Shown: in pieces, positions 11,938-23,405 of the stretch
Numbering within the stretch: the first letter of the stretch is position 1
Layout: every line of letters starts with the position of its first letter
Assembly (NCBI GenBank): GCA_941918925.1
Contig: OW799233.1
Span: 175,925,235-175,989,234 of the forward strand
DNA from: Phyto melanocephala
Lineage: Eukaryota; Arthropoda; Insecta; Diptera; Rhinophoridae
Reading direction: 5' to 3'
DNA length: 64,000 nucleotides
Program-made: the position numbers and the translations under genes
Notes under the pieces: model-generated
What the model saw: the letters and a program-made list of their open reading frames with translations, nothing else
Databases searched by the model: none
What the model was told of the DNA's origin: nothing

Positions 11938-14370
11938 TATTTAAGCAAAGTTCAAAGAATTGGCATTGGTAATTTATAAAAAAAAAGATTGAGAATTTAA
12001 GTATGTATTTTGAGCAAATAATGGGTGGGAATCGTCATTATCGTTTTGGGGTTACTTTAGTAATATTTACTCTTAATTTTGTTTAATATTTATTTTAATG
12101 AGAAAACAGTAACACAACAAGAAAAGTAATAACAATAAACACGAATTGAGAACAAAATTATCAAGTTTGTGTGTTGTTTCTTTAGTTCTATGACCTTTAA
12201 ACATTTTTAATAATAATGCACATTATAAAAACCTATTTGTTACATTTACAGACTTCGCTTGTATTGTGTATCATGTATTAAAATACACTTTTAAACAGTT
12301 TTTATTATATTGATTGCATCTTTTATTGTGAAACACCGTGAAGCAAATAATGTCAAGTAAATAAAGAAGAAGAAGAAAAGAGAAGAAAAATATAAAGAAG
12401 TACTATTTCTTAGCATTAAATATTTACTTAGTTGTATATCTTTTATTTGAGTTTCAAGTTATTTTAGATATTTTTTCTTTTTCTAAAAACGATTCCATCA
12501 GATTGATGACATAAAATTTAATACATTTCACAATTATGCAAAATTAAATTACACAGTTGTACATATCAAATTTTGAATTAAAATCACCAACAATAGCAAT
12601 ACTGCAAAGTAACACAGTAGTACAACCCATGGTGTAATTACATAAGGTGATAGCGTAAAGGAGAGCAATTTTCGTCTCTCTTTTTTTATGTATGGAGTTT
12701 GACAATTTCCGGAGTTGAAATCATTTTTTAAATATGTAGTTTGACATACTCCAGAACACAAAAAAATAATCAGCTGGGCTGGCACCGCCACCTTGTATAA
12801 TTACACCATGGTACAACCAATACAATTATACAAGAGATTTTTAATTAAATTTTACTAATGATTTATGTAAATTCATCGTATTTATTAAATCTATATATCT
12901 TCGTTGCTCCTGCCAATTCAGTTGTGTTTTTTACTTAATTTTCAGGAGAGCAAAAAAAGCTTTTTATTTGGTATAAAACTTAGGCATGCTGACTTCTGTT
13001 TATTCTTGATCTAATCAAGATATCCTTATACGATTTGGTGGATAGATGTACGACCAATAAAGGTTTAAAATAGAGCAATAAAAATTTTTTTTTAAATTGC
13101 CACATAACCGTTTACGTCAGAGCAGGGGCGATATATAAAAGTGGAATTTCAACAAAACGTCTTAAATCGAGATAAGAACATTTTAAGATTTTTTAATCAA
13201 GACAAATTTTCAAGACTTTAGGAGAGATGACTTAAAAAAGGAAACAACTGATTTAAGTTTATTTTTTTAACACTTTTATTTATTTTATTTTTATCTTAAA
13301 AAGTTTGAAAATCTAATTCTTTTTTTTAACTTACAGTAAATAAAAGTACGATTTGTCTACATTAATCTACGTCTTGCTGCGAATTAAGAGATAAAAGCAA
13401 TCGCATCAAAAATAATCATTTCAAAATACTTTGTTTATTAACTGAAATATTTGAAAATTCGAAATAAGTTGTTTTGTCAAGAGTCCACATAAGTATAAAA
13501 CGATATACGCATGATCTCATGAGCCGTTAAATTATATAAAGCTGAAATTTTTACCATTGGTTCCATTGTATCAGATAGGTACACCAAAATGACTCATGAC
13601 TCACAGGCAGCTCTATGTGTGTATATTAAAAAATTGATTAAGCATATGTATCAAAAGTTGTCTGTCTATACATACAAAATGTATTCAAGAATTTTGTTTA
13701 CTTTAATGTGTGAAATCATCATTTATTAAATGAGTTATTTAGTAAATATATTAACGGAAACTTAATTTCACAGAATTTAAAATTGCATGACACATCTCAC
13801 TACTAAATATTAATACTTTGCAATAGTCACGTACCACGTAGCCTCAGACATGTATGCTAAATGGTTTAACATGAAAAACAGTTTAAGAAAAGAATTATTA
13901 AGCTTAAGAAAGATCTTTCAATATTATTTTGCAAAATATCCCTGAAGTACTTTTCTTATAAGTATGCATTACCATAAACATCAGATACCCAAATAAATAA
14001 ATTTTTTTATACTCCAAACAATAATATTGTTTAGAAAAATTAATAAATGTTAGAAGAAGAATATATTTACTGAATATATAGAACAACCAAGCAAATACCT
14101 GCGGATAAGCCCAGATCTGAAAATTGTTAATTTTTGCGTTTAAAATATTGGGAAAAAAAGAGAGGTAGTCATGCTTCTTTGCTTGTATGTATATCAGCAA
14201 ATTATTGACCGATTTTGCTGGCTCTCTTTGCCGACTTTCTACCAAATATTTTTAAAAGCTTTGTACTACATACGGGAAATGTGCCTTCAAATAGGCGATT
14301 TCAACAAACACACAGATAGGCGGATATCGCTCAATCAATTTATATATTCATAAGGTTTCAGAAAATAAAA
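11938..14370. other. Gene-free stretch
   Basis: Nothing coding is supported apart from the P-like MITE at 12628-12810. A GAAGAA-rich segment sits near 12362-12400. The open frame at 13904-14245 (-) has no recognisable domain. Confidence 0.4.
12628..12810 (+). mobile_element. P-element-like MITE, copy 2
   Basis: A 183-bp element with terminal repeats CATGGTGTAATTACATAAGG and CCTTGTATAATTACACCATG. It is flanked by the perfect 8-base target duplication GTACAACC (12620-12627 and 12811-12818). Both ends match the general sequence of P-element termini. The interior has an ATG-like frame on the minus strand, but it is shared by all copies as repeat sequence and is not a gene. Confidence 0.85.
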
Positions 14371-14932
14371 CGGTGTCCCAAAATGAAAGCAAAATTTGAA
14401 TTCGTTGTCATTTGTGTAGTAAAGTGTTTGCAACCCTAAAAAAAAACAATTCGACAACCGACAGTTTAGGGTTAGTAACAGTGAAGCGTTACATGATGAT
14501 ATAGCGTGTCCTCATTGTTGAACAATATTTCTAAAATAATGAAAGCTTGACGGTCGCAATGCGGAATATTTAGTGAGTATGCGCCGTAGACAATCTCACG
14601 TTCTGCTTCGATATTAACATTTGAACGTCTTGTTTTTGGACCACCAATGTGTTTGGCGTCTCCAACGAATCTATCCTCCCTGCATTTTCAATTAATACCT
14701 TCACAGTTGGCGAAATTAAAACACTATTTCAATCATATTTGGCATGAAATTTTCAAACTGTGGCTGCCAAGCTTTTATTATTTTTGAAATATTGTTCAAT
14801 AATGAAGACACGTTATTCTATCGTCTAACGATCAATTTTTACTGACCCTAAACTGTCTATATTTTAGGGTTGTCAAAACTTTACTGTACAAATGGCGACA
14901 AATTCATATTTTGCGGTAATTTTGGAACACAC
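14371..14932 (-). mobile_element. Mariner-like deletion derivative
   Basis: The ends GGTGTCCCAAAATGAAAGCA and an inverted, drifted counterpart near 14900-14930 bracket about 560 bp. Minus-strand remnants of the DNA-binding part of a DUF4817-type transposase are faintly visible around 14600-14680. There is no catalytic domain. It is related in its ends to the fragment at 56709-56830. Confidence 0.55.
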
Positions 14933-16183
14933 GAGGTTTACTTAATGGGGTTGCATATTGTTGAAATTACAAACGGCATGACACCACAGGTGAAGCATAT
15001 AATAAAAAGTCTACTACAAAAAAGCATGTGGAAATTATTTAAATGATAACATCAGAAACGCATTCAGGAAATAAGGTTAGTCAGAACTTTTCAAGCAGAA
15101 ATTACGTCTGTTCCGAATGCTATGACCACCACGACCCTGTATATATAAATTTTCAAGTCTTCCAAAAACTTTGTACTATCGCAAAACTTTAGATTAAAAA
15201 ATTTGAAATTTTATTGAAATCTGCAAAGTTCATAGACAAACCCAATTATTGAAATTCAAGCAAAAACTTAAAAAACAATTTTTTACACTAAAAGGATTGT
15301 TACACCGTTATTCTTTAATATGGATTGGATTTGGGAAAAAATATAAAGGCGATAAGAAAAGATAAAATAAAAACTGTAATTACCTCCGTTCCAAAGCATG
15401 TTTAATCAACTTAATTTTTTATTTTAGATTTTTATGTTTTTTAATGTAAAAGAGTTTCCAAAAAAAAGTCGGCTGGATGTTTGAAAACATTGTATAAATC
15501 AAGCTGTGTGCAAGGTATTAAATGTATGATATATAAGTAGCATGTGATATCTTTAAAATCTTCGCACGGTGTCACGGATCTTAAAAATTTATTTTTTAAT
15601 GGCTTTGTCCTAGAGATTACTTTGATTATGTTGACTTTTAAGGCCATCGGTCAGCTGCTTCTTATTGACTTAGCTTTGCAACTTCGAAAAAATAAAACAG
15701 GGAAATCGTACAATCTTGGTAACCAACATACGTTTTAGTTTAGTTGTACTAGACACTCACTGAGTTCTTAGCTATTGCCATTAATTTGTATAACTCGCCA
15801 TGGTGTTTTGCCATCAGTTACTGAAAAGTAAACAGTAGATTTAACAGACGCCGCCAAAACAATATGGCAACCACAACCTGATAACATAATACTGTGTTCA
15901 CACAAACAGCAAAACTTAAAGTTCGCACTCTCATTTAAGGTTCGTACCCAAATCATGTTTCAACCAACATGTTTCGCCATAAAAAATTTTGAGAACGAAC
16001 CATCTGGGTTCATATTGGATCTTGCTGCGAACCGCGAAAAATTTACTATAATCTTCAATTTTAACAACAACTTATCGCTAGTTTATCTGAACTAGCTGTA
16101 AAAAAATGTAAACAAAGAAAAAAAAAATAATGTTAGAAAAAATTTAAAGAAATAATTTAGCAAATAATAAGTACATAAGTATA
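14933..16183. other. Gene-free stretch
   Basis: AT-rich sequence with no supported gene. The short open frames around 15441-15956 lie opposite each other on both strands and have no recognisable features. Confidence 0.4.
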
Positions 16184-16830
16184 TAAAGCGTGATCCATTT
16201 CGAGGTTCCCTACTTTAACAAAAAACAAACACAGAAAATTAAAATTTATTGGGGAATGTTTATTATCATTTAAAAGAACATTCTTCGGCATTTATTTTTT
16301 GGAGATTATTTCTATCATATGTTGGCCGTTGCTACGTCGCAGATGATCCATCCGTTGAGTCCAGTTTACGATGACTCGTTCGAGCATTTCGACTGGTAAC
16401 TGGCGACTGACACGCGTAATGTTTTCCTCCAAGGCCTGAATCAAAGCAGATTAGTCCGCATAAACTTTAGACTTTACATATCCCTACAGGAAAAAGTCTA
16501 ATGGTGTGATATCACACGATCTTGGTGGCCAATCGACCGGCCCAAAACGTGAAATTATGCGCTCACCGAAGTGTTCTCTCAATAAATCCATTGATTGATG
16601 CGATGTGTGTGAAGTGGCGCCGTCGCCGAGATCACGAGCTTCAATTTCATCAAATAGTCGGTTATCATGGCACGATAACGGTCGCCATTGACGGTTAATT
16701 CGCACCGGCATCATTTTTAAATAAATATGGACCGTTAATTCAACCAGCTCCAGCGTGCTGGACGTGGTCTATTCAGTCGAATATTATCCAATAATACATG
16801 CTGGGTCTCAAATTAGGTGTTGGTGTTGTC
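16184..16830 (-). mobile_element. Decayed mariner-like (DUF4817 family) element
   Basis: The left end TAAAGCGTGATCC matches the right end of the 51.07-52.02 kb element. Minus-strand frames from about 16714 to 16290 read through D-G-A-T, then P-P-R-S-C-D-I-T-P-L-D-F-F-L, then a TAG stop inside the block that reads F-L-W-G in intact relatives, and a tail ending with H-M-I-E-I. The Q-Q-D of the second catalytic block reads L-G-D. The N-terminal half and the right end are missing or unrecognisable. Non-functional. Confidence 0.7.
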
Positions 16831-17399
16831 TAAATTTTCATTTATTGAATTTTTTATTTTAAGTTAAATATTTAAATTGTTTTCACGCTTGAGTTCATTT
16901 AAAATGTTCTTTTTTAAATAAATGATATCTACATCCAACACCTAATCACAGATCGCAGCCGATTTCAAAAATGTATTCCACTCGGCTAGGTCAGCAAAAA
17001 TATACATTTCCAGATTATTCTCTCATTTTCACAATTAAATTTTTTTTTATAAAAAAAGAAAACTTTTTAAATGAACTAAAGCCTTAAAAAAAATTGAAAC
17101 ATTAGTTTCATAAAATTCTTTAATTAATTTCTAATTAGTTCTAAAATAAAATTCATGTTTACTATCAGGCTTCCACGAGCAACAAAAAAGCGATATTATT
17201 TATTATGATATTAATACGTTAGTTCCATATATTTAAAAAAACTCTTATAATATGCTAATACATAAATCTATTTTATTTAAATATTAATTAACTGTGCACA
17301 TATATATTTCATCTTTAATATTTATTTATCAATTCGTCGTTACTTAAACTAAGTTTTTACTTTTTTATCATTTCTACACTTACATTTACTTCAATTTTC
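16831..17399. other. 3' flank of the last cassette
   Basis: AT-rich with no gene. An AATAAA poly(A) signal on the minus strand (TTTATT at 17331-17336) lies about 65 bases downstream of the A1 stop and would suit the end of that transcript. Confidence 0.4.
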
Positions 17400-17656
17400 T
17401 TAAACATCCTTATCATGATTGTGTACTATGTTACGAGTATAGAATTCTATTTCCTCTAAATCGGTGACAAGACGGGCCTTGCATTTACGACTACGTTGTT
17501 TAGCACACACCCAATATTTACGTCCTTTTTTTATTTTAGCACAAATATAGTAGTAACCACCGCAAAACATTTTGCGCGAACCACGTTGACCCCTGACAAA
17601 TGCAACCGAGTTTAAAATATTGTCTTCCAATTTGTTGAAATTCAAAATTATTAGAT
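17400..17656 (-). CDS. mod(mdg4): FLYWCH terminal exon A1
   Basis: The exon starts after a T-rich tract and CAG (acceptor at 17657-17658) and opens with AT of a split codon. It encodes about 84 residues to TAA. The finger reads G-Y-Y-Y-I, K-Y-W-V-C, then C-x7-C-x19-H-N-H, so all four zinc ligands are present. Only four residues follow the finger, a very short tail. In the fly family such ends direct isoform-specific protein or chromatin contacts. It is the most downstream cassette of the array and the intact member of the A pair; its duplicate at 20.5 kb is dead. There is no start codon of its own: translation must come from upstream exons. Confidence 0.85.
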
Positions 17657-19183
17657 CTGAAAAAAAAGATTAAAAACAACAACAAAAAAAGAAATAAAAA
17701 ATAAATAAAATTAATAAAAGTTAAAAATTAAAATAAATTGCATAAATATTTTTAAAAAATATTAAAACTCCAAAGTTTAAGTGGTTTTTTCATTGTTTTA
17801 ATTAAGATTATTTATATACTATGAACATACATTTAATATAATTTAAAGTAAAAAATTTGTATGCGAGACTAGTAATTTTCATTGTTAAGAAAAAGTAAAT
17901 TTAGACTAAAAATTGTATTTTTTTTAATAAACTGGCAAATATTATTTAAAAAAAAACTGAAAACTTATTGGCAAAAGCAGTATTTAGAAAAATATTTTTA
18001 AAACCCTAAACACTTTTACAAATCATTTTATTTACATAAAAAATAAATTTTAAGTTTTAATAAAATGCTTAACTAATTTCTAATTACAATGTACAAATTA
18101 AGATACTTAGTTATAAATCTAAAAGCTATTTTTGAAATAACAAAAACCGTCATTTATAAGAGATGAATAAATAAAATAATTTCTAAAGACTAGTGACAAA
18201 ATAAAAGACTTTTTTGTTCAATAAATCACCAAATGAAAAAAAATATATTTTTAAAAAGTATATGTTGCGAGTAAGCTGCTAATAGAGATCGATAAAAAAA
18301 AGTTAACAACAAAGCTCTTACACAAAATCAACGTTAAGAACCCCAATTTTTATTAAGAATTCGCAAAATATGTTGTCATATGCTTTTAGTATAGATGTAA
18401 CAACTAGCATTATCAACTGAGCTTTTACTAAAAATTCAAGAGTTTCACCACAAAACATGCTAGTAAAATACAGTCATTGGCCAGTAAAATGTTTTATACA
18501 TTCTCAAAAGTTTTTTTTATGAGTTTTGGTGATTTCTCAATATGGTTCCTATACGGGAGCTACAGCCAATAATAATTTAATCATTAAAGCAATTATAGCA
18601 AACAATAATAAGATTGCTCTTGGGTGAAAACCATTTTAAACATCAAATTTTATTAAGAGATATTTAAAATTTTAAGCTCATATACTTAAATTACAAGGAT
18701 TAAGTACATGAACAAACAGACGGACAGTCGAAAGTTATTTACTTGGCTCAGAAAGTAATACTAAGTTGGCCGATATACAATAATATAACATAGGTGAGCG
18801 ATTTTTTCTTTTTGTAACAAACAATTGCACAAACGCATTATACCCTTAGCATGATGGTGTAGCGTATTTTATTTATTAATTCAAATGATTAAAATTAGTA
18901 ATTTCGAAACGAATATTGTGTTCAATGTTATTTGTGCATAAAATTTAATTTATTTACAGTTTTATGAACGTATATGGTTTACCACTTTTACGTGGCATTT
19001 ATCGGATTACATTAAACCCCTTCGTTTGGAAATTACTAACAAAGAGCTAAATCGTTTATCTATTTCTCTCTTAATCTATACCTAATCTTATCAATATTCT
19101 TAACAAAGACAATATAAATAAATTACATATACATACATATAAGATTTCCTAATAAAACCGCTTTTTTTAGTCATTTAATATTT
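17657..19183. other. Spacer between cassettes A1 and B1
   Basis: AT-rich, with no coding region. The part around 18617-18810 is homologous to 20771-20960, showing that the spacer was copied together with the cassettes in the block duplication. Confidence 0.6.
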
Positions 19184-19434
19184 TTAATCAAATTCCTGTT
19201 TAATATTTGGCAGATGATTGTGTTCTTGATTTTTAATCACCAGTTCACCACTTATTGAACAAGTTATTATTCTTGCCTTACAACGATTACAGCGACTTTT
19301 AGCACACAACCAATATGTTTTCGAACCTTTGCTATTATTACGAAAATAGCAATAGCCACCGAGCATTAGTTTCGGCTTACCCTTGCAGCCACGGGTAATA
19401 GTTATGCCATTTTTGCGCGCCAATTGTTCTAGAT
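19184..19434 (-). CDS. mod(mdg4): FLYWCH terminal exon B1
   Basis: The acceptor is TTCTTAG, then AT of a split codon; the exon then encodes 82 residues to its stop. A basic lead (A-R-K-N-G, C-K-G-K-P-K) precedes the finger G-Y-C-Y-F, T-Y-W-L-C, C-x7-C-x19-H-N-H. An extra Cys lies between the two zinc cysteines and is Ser in B2. The tail ends in the acidic K-Q-E-F-D. It is about 90% identical over the shared length to B2 at 21.3 kb. Both copies keep an open frame, acceptor and ligands, so both are probably used. Confidence 0.85.
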
Positions 19435-19664
19435 CTAAGAAAAAAAAATGAAACTGTGTTAGTAAACAATTGAAGCCTGCCAAATTATAACAATATTAAG
19501 CATAGTTTTAATATGATAAATATATTTTTAAAATTGAATTCTTATTTAAATATGCAAAGTATTTAAAATCCAAAAAAAAAGATGATTAAAAGTTTTATTT
19601 AAAATTTTGTACATATTTTTTAATTATTTTTTTTTTTTTAATTTTTATTCAAGTTTTAATAAAG
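19435..19664. other. Spacer upstream of B1
   Basis: AT-rich. It resembles the spacer upstream of B2 (21560-21760), as expected from block duplication, until it is broken by the mariner remnant that follows. Confidence 0.5.
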
Positions 19665-20065
19665 AGTTGTCCAACCTTAATGCAAAAGTTAATTGTAAAT
19701 AAAGCAATTAGTCTTCAGAGAATTATGTATGGAAAAAAAATATCGGCCAAATGCTCGCCACGGCTTCGGTGGCATACTTCCATCCGTTGGTCCATATTTT
19801 TAATGACACATAAACATAATTGAGATTCAATGTCACTAATGTACCGTGGATTTTCATTTGCCTACATGCAATAATTCTGCTTGTAAAAGTGCACGAAATG
19901 CATTTTGATTTAAATGCCCATTTTAGCAAAAGGCTTCAACAATCTTAATGCGCTGCTCAATTGTGTATCTCTCCATGGTTGAATTTGTCAAAGACTGAAA
20001 CAAAGAAACACTCGACGTTAAAGTGTGCCTCACAATTAACATCTGGCAATATGGTTGGACCACCC
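19665..20065 (-). mobile_element. Mariner-like remnant inserted between B1 and C1
   Basis: The right side ends with CCACCCTTTA, the inverse of the AAGGGTGG terminus seen at 154 and 11017. The minus-strand start reads M-E-R-Y-T-I-E-Q-R-I-K-I-V-E-A-F, the HTH start of the DUF4817-type transposases. Most of the element is deleted. The second duplicated block lacks it, so it arrived after the duplication or was lost from the other copy. Confidence 0.65.
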
Positions 20066-20165
20066 TTTACATAAAATTTTACGAGTTTTTAAAAGCTTTT
20101 GGTATTTAGAAAGTGATAAGAAAAAAAGTAGATTTTTTTTTAATTGTTAGATTTAATAAATCCTA

Positions 20166-20362
20166 ATAAATTTGATTTATGATTGTGTTCTGCATGATTT
20201 AACTTTAGACTTTTGACATTTTCATCTCTAGGCGCTATTAGACGCGGCCGACAACTCCAATATGAACGATCAGTTGTAGTTTTATTAATAATAAACGCAT
20301 AACCTTATTTTAACCAATTTGGGCTTCCGGCGTTCGTTGCCTCATAACAAAATAAATAGAAC
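20166..20362 (-). pseudogene. Decayed FLYWCH exon C1
   Basis: It aligns along its whole length with the intact C2 exon at 21866-22080. The acceptor CAG is preserved, but the frame has stops (reading ...T-G-G-T-T-A-A in the region that should encode the first strand). A 24-base deletion between the two halves of the knuckle removes the second zinc cysteine with seven neighbours, leaving Y-W-S-C-R-P-R. It cannot encode a normal finger. Confidence 0.85.
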
Positions 20363-20500
20363 CTGAAATAAAATTAAAAAAGGAGGTTGAAATTGCAACA
20401 AAAAAATTAAAATTAATTTAATTAATTAATTTATGTATTTATTTTTAATTAATCTAAAACATTTTTAAACATTTATGCACTTACATCTACTCCATTTTTT

Positions 20501-20702
20501 TTAAACATCCTTGATTGTGTACAATGTATAGAATTCTATTTCCTCTAAATCGGTTACCCAATATTTACGTCCTTTTTTTATTTTAGCAGAAATATAGTAA
20601 TAACCACCGCAAAACATTTTGCGCGAACCACATTGACCCCTGACAAATGCAATTAGTTTAAAGATTCTCTTCTAATGTGTTGAAATTGAAAATTAACAGA
20701 TT
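20501..20702 (-). pseudogene. Decayed FLYWCH exon A2
   Basis: It is homologous to A1. The acceptor CAG of A1 is CAA here, so the splice site is gone. A net 42-base deletion removes both zinc cysteines (the segment after Y-W-V in A1), and smaller indels lie before the His pair and in the lead. The matching G-S-R-K-M-F-C-G-G-Y-Y-Y block is still readable. Not functional as a cassette. Confidence 0.85.
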
Positions 20703-21299
20703 TGAAAAAACATGATTTAAAAAAAACAAACAAAACAACAAAAAAAAATTAATAAAAGTTAAAAATTTTGCTCTTGGGCCAAAACAATTGTTTACACCAA
20801 AATTCGTTAGAAGATATTTAAAATTTTAAGCTGAGATACATGAATTACAAGGATTACATAAACAAACGGACAGGATAAAAATTTTTAACTCGACTGAGAA
20901 AGTAATACTGAGTTGATCGGTATACTTTTATAAATATAATACATGTAGGTGAGCAAATTTTTTATTTCTGTTACAAACATTTGCAGAGCAAATGATTAAA
21001 ATTAGTAATTTCAAAACGAAAATTGTGTACATTGTTATTTGTGCATAAAATTCAATTTATTTACAACTTTATGCACGTATATGGTTTACCACTTTCACGT
21101 GACATTTATCGGATTACATGAAACCCCTTCGATTTGAAATTACTAGCAAAAAGCTAAATCGTTTATCTATTTTTCTCTTAATCTATATTTAATATAAATA
21201 TTTAATTTTCTTAACAAAGACAATATAAATAAATTACATATAATAAACAATAAAATACAAATACAATTTCCTAAAACATTTTTCTTAGTCTATTTAATA
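20703..21299. other. Spacer between A2 and B2
   Basis: It is the duplicated counterpart of 17.66-19.18 kb, shortened by roughly 1 kb. No coding region. Confidence 0.55.
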
Positions 21300-21553
21300 T
21301 TATGTATCAAATTCTTGTTTAATAATTGGCAGATGATTGTGTTCTTGATTTTTAATCTCCAGTTCACCACTAGCTGAACAAGTTATTATTCTTGCCTTGC
21401 AACGATTACTGCGACTTTTATCACACAACCAATAAGTTTTCGAACCCTTGCTATTATTACGAATATAGCAATAGCCACCCAGCACTAATTTCGGCTTACC
21501 CTTGCAGCCACGGGTAATAGTTATGCCGTTTTTACGCGCCAATTGTTCTAGAT
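21300..21553 (-). CDS. mod(mdg4): FLYWCH terminal exon B2
   Basis: The acceptor TAG is followed by AT of a split codon, with 83 residues to the stop. The finger reads G-Y-C-Y-I, T-Y-W-L-C, C-x7-C-x19-H-N-H, then L-P-I-I-K-Q-E-F-D-T. It differs from B1 at about seven positions, including A to D right after the first cysteine and C to S within the knuckle, plus one extra C-terminal Thr. These changes fall on the finger surface and could alter its partner. Confidence 0.85.
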
Positions 21554-21865
21554 CTAAAAAAAATTAAACTGTTTTAGTAAAGAATGAAACGTGTTAAACT
21601 TGCTAAATTATATCAGTATTGAGCATAGTTTCAATACGATAAATATATGTTTAAAATTGAATTCTAATGCAAGTATTTTAAATCCAAAAAACAGATTATT
21701 AAAAGTTTTGTTTTCAAGTTTGTACATATTTTTAATTTAATCTTTTTAATTTATTCAAGTTTTAATACATAAAGTTTTACGAGTTTTTAAAAGCTTTCAG
21801 TATTTAGAAAGTGATAAGAAAAGTTTATTGTTTTTTTAAAAATTTTTAGTTTTAATAAGTCCTGA

Positions 21866-22080
21866 TTAATTTGGTTTATGATTGTGTTGCGCATGATTTA
21901 ATTTTAGGCTTTTGACATTTTTATCTCTGGGCGTTATTAAACGTGCCCGACATTTTTTCGTTTTGGCATGAGCACAACTCCAATATAAGCGATCAGTTGT
22001 AGTTTTATTAATAATAAACGCATAACCTCTCACCACTAGTTTTGGTTTGCCGCGTTGCCCCATAACAAAATAAATAGAAT
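21866..22080 (-). CDS. mod(mdg4): FLYWCH terminal exon C2
   Basis: The acceptor TTTCAG is followed by AT; the exon encodes 70 residues, the lead D-S-I-Y-F-V-M-G-Q-R-G-K-P-K and the finger R-G-Y-A-F-I, L-Y-W-S-C, C-x7-C-x21-H-N-H, then only K-P-N. It is the intact member of the C pair. It is shorter than most cassettes because the exon ends directly after the finger. Confidence 0.85.
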
Positions 22081-22449
22081 CTGAAATAAAAATAAAAAAA
22101 AAGGTTGAAATTTTAACTAAAAAAATATCAAAGTATTATTGTAACTGAAATATAAATACATACAAATATTTAAAGTTTTAAACTCATAATTATTTTATTA
22201 GTTAGTTAGTTTTTTTAGGAATTACTATGCAGCTCACAAAACCTTAATGCAGCTAAATTATTTTGCCATTTAATTGTTTGTTTAACGTTAAACTCATATA
22301 TTCCTTATTAAGCTTCAATATATTACATTTCGCTTTTAAGTTTTAAAAACGTTTACGTAAAAGGAACATTTAACACGAAAAAATTGAATTGTGCCGCTTT
22401 AGGTCTTGCAAAATTGCAAAAACGTAAAGTTTTGTTTCAAACATAACTG

Positions 22450-23405
22450 TAGACAAGTAAGAGTGCTATATTCGGCCGTGCCGAATCTTATGTGCCCTTT
22501 ACAACGTGTAGTTATGAAATAACAATTGTTTGTATCACCTTTCATCTCATATGAAATACGTACATACATATAAAACACATATGTACATATATGAAAACAT
22601 TCCAATGTAAAACAAGTAAGAGCGCTATATTCGGCCATGCCGAATCTTATATACCCTTCACAACGTGTAGTCATGCAATAACAGTAGTTTGTATCACCAT
22701 TCCCCATATGAACTACGTACTTACATATAAAAAACATACATATATAAAAACATCCCATTGTAAAATTATAAATTTACGTATGTATGTTAAAATAAAATAA
22801 AAAAAAATACAAAAAAAAAATTTTTTTAAAAAATTTAAAAAAAAATTTTTTTTTTAAATAATTAAAATATTTATAATAAATATAAAACAAAAAAAAATAA
22901 TAATAAAATTATAAATAATATATTAAATAAAAAATAAATAAAAAATAAAAAAAAAATAAAAAAAAATTAAAAAAAAATTTTTTTTTGGCTCAACTGGGAT
23001 TCGATGCCACGTTTTCTCTAACCAGTATACACGTTTGTATGTATGTTGTTGTTGTAATGTTATTTTTGTGAAAAAAAAATCGAGGGGGTCGTGAGTTTTT
23101 GCTCATATCTCAGTTGTTTATGAACTGATGTTTTCAATACCGATTTTCAATACCGATCTACCCCCGAATATTTTTGATATTTTAATACCTCACCCGGATC
23201 CATGCGATATCGGGGGGCTTCAAAAAGTTGATTTCAACATACACACGGACAGACTGAAAGACTGACAAAGCTTAATCGACTTTCCTATTCATAAGCTTTC
23301 ACAAAATATATACTTTATGGGGTCGGAAATGAAAATTGTAGAAATTTCACAAGGAATGACACAAACCTATATATACCCTTTTTCACTGTGTGAAGGGTAT
23401 AATAA
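22450..23405 (+). repeat. TTCGGC-palindrome repeat with doubled 5' end
   Basis: Two head-to-tail copies of the 5' part (starting near 22452 and 22612, about 160 bp each, each with TTCGGC-x-TGCCGAA) are followed by an A/T-rich core (22790-22985) and a 3' part ending GTGAAGGGTATA near 23400. In the copy at 4.8 kb, the segment reading GTGGCATCGAATCCCAG plus the A/T core lies in the opposite orientation relative to the flanks. Confidence 0.6.

Noticed and set aside
22790..22985. A/T-rich block as a promoter or origin
   Set aside because: Low-complexity core of an interspersed repeat with a counterpart at 4.95-5.12 kb.
22988..23015. GGATTCGATGCCAC as a tRNA B box
   Set aside because: No cloverleaf can be formed around it and it is part of a dispersed repeat present in inverted form at 4.9 kb.
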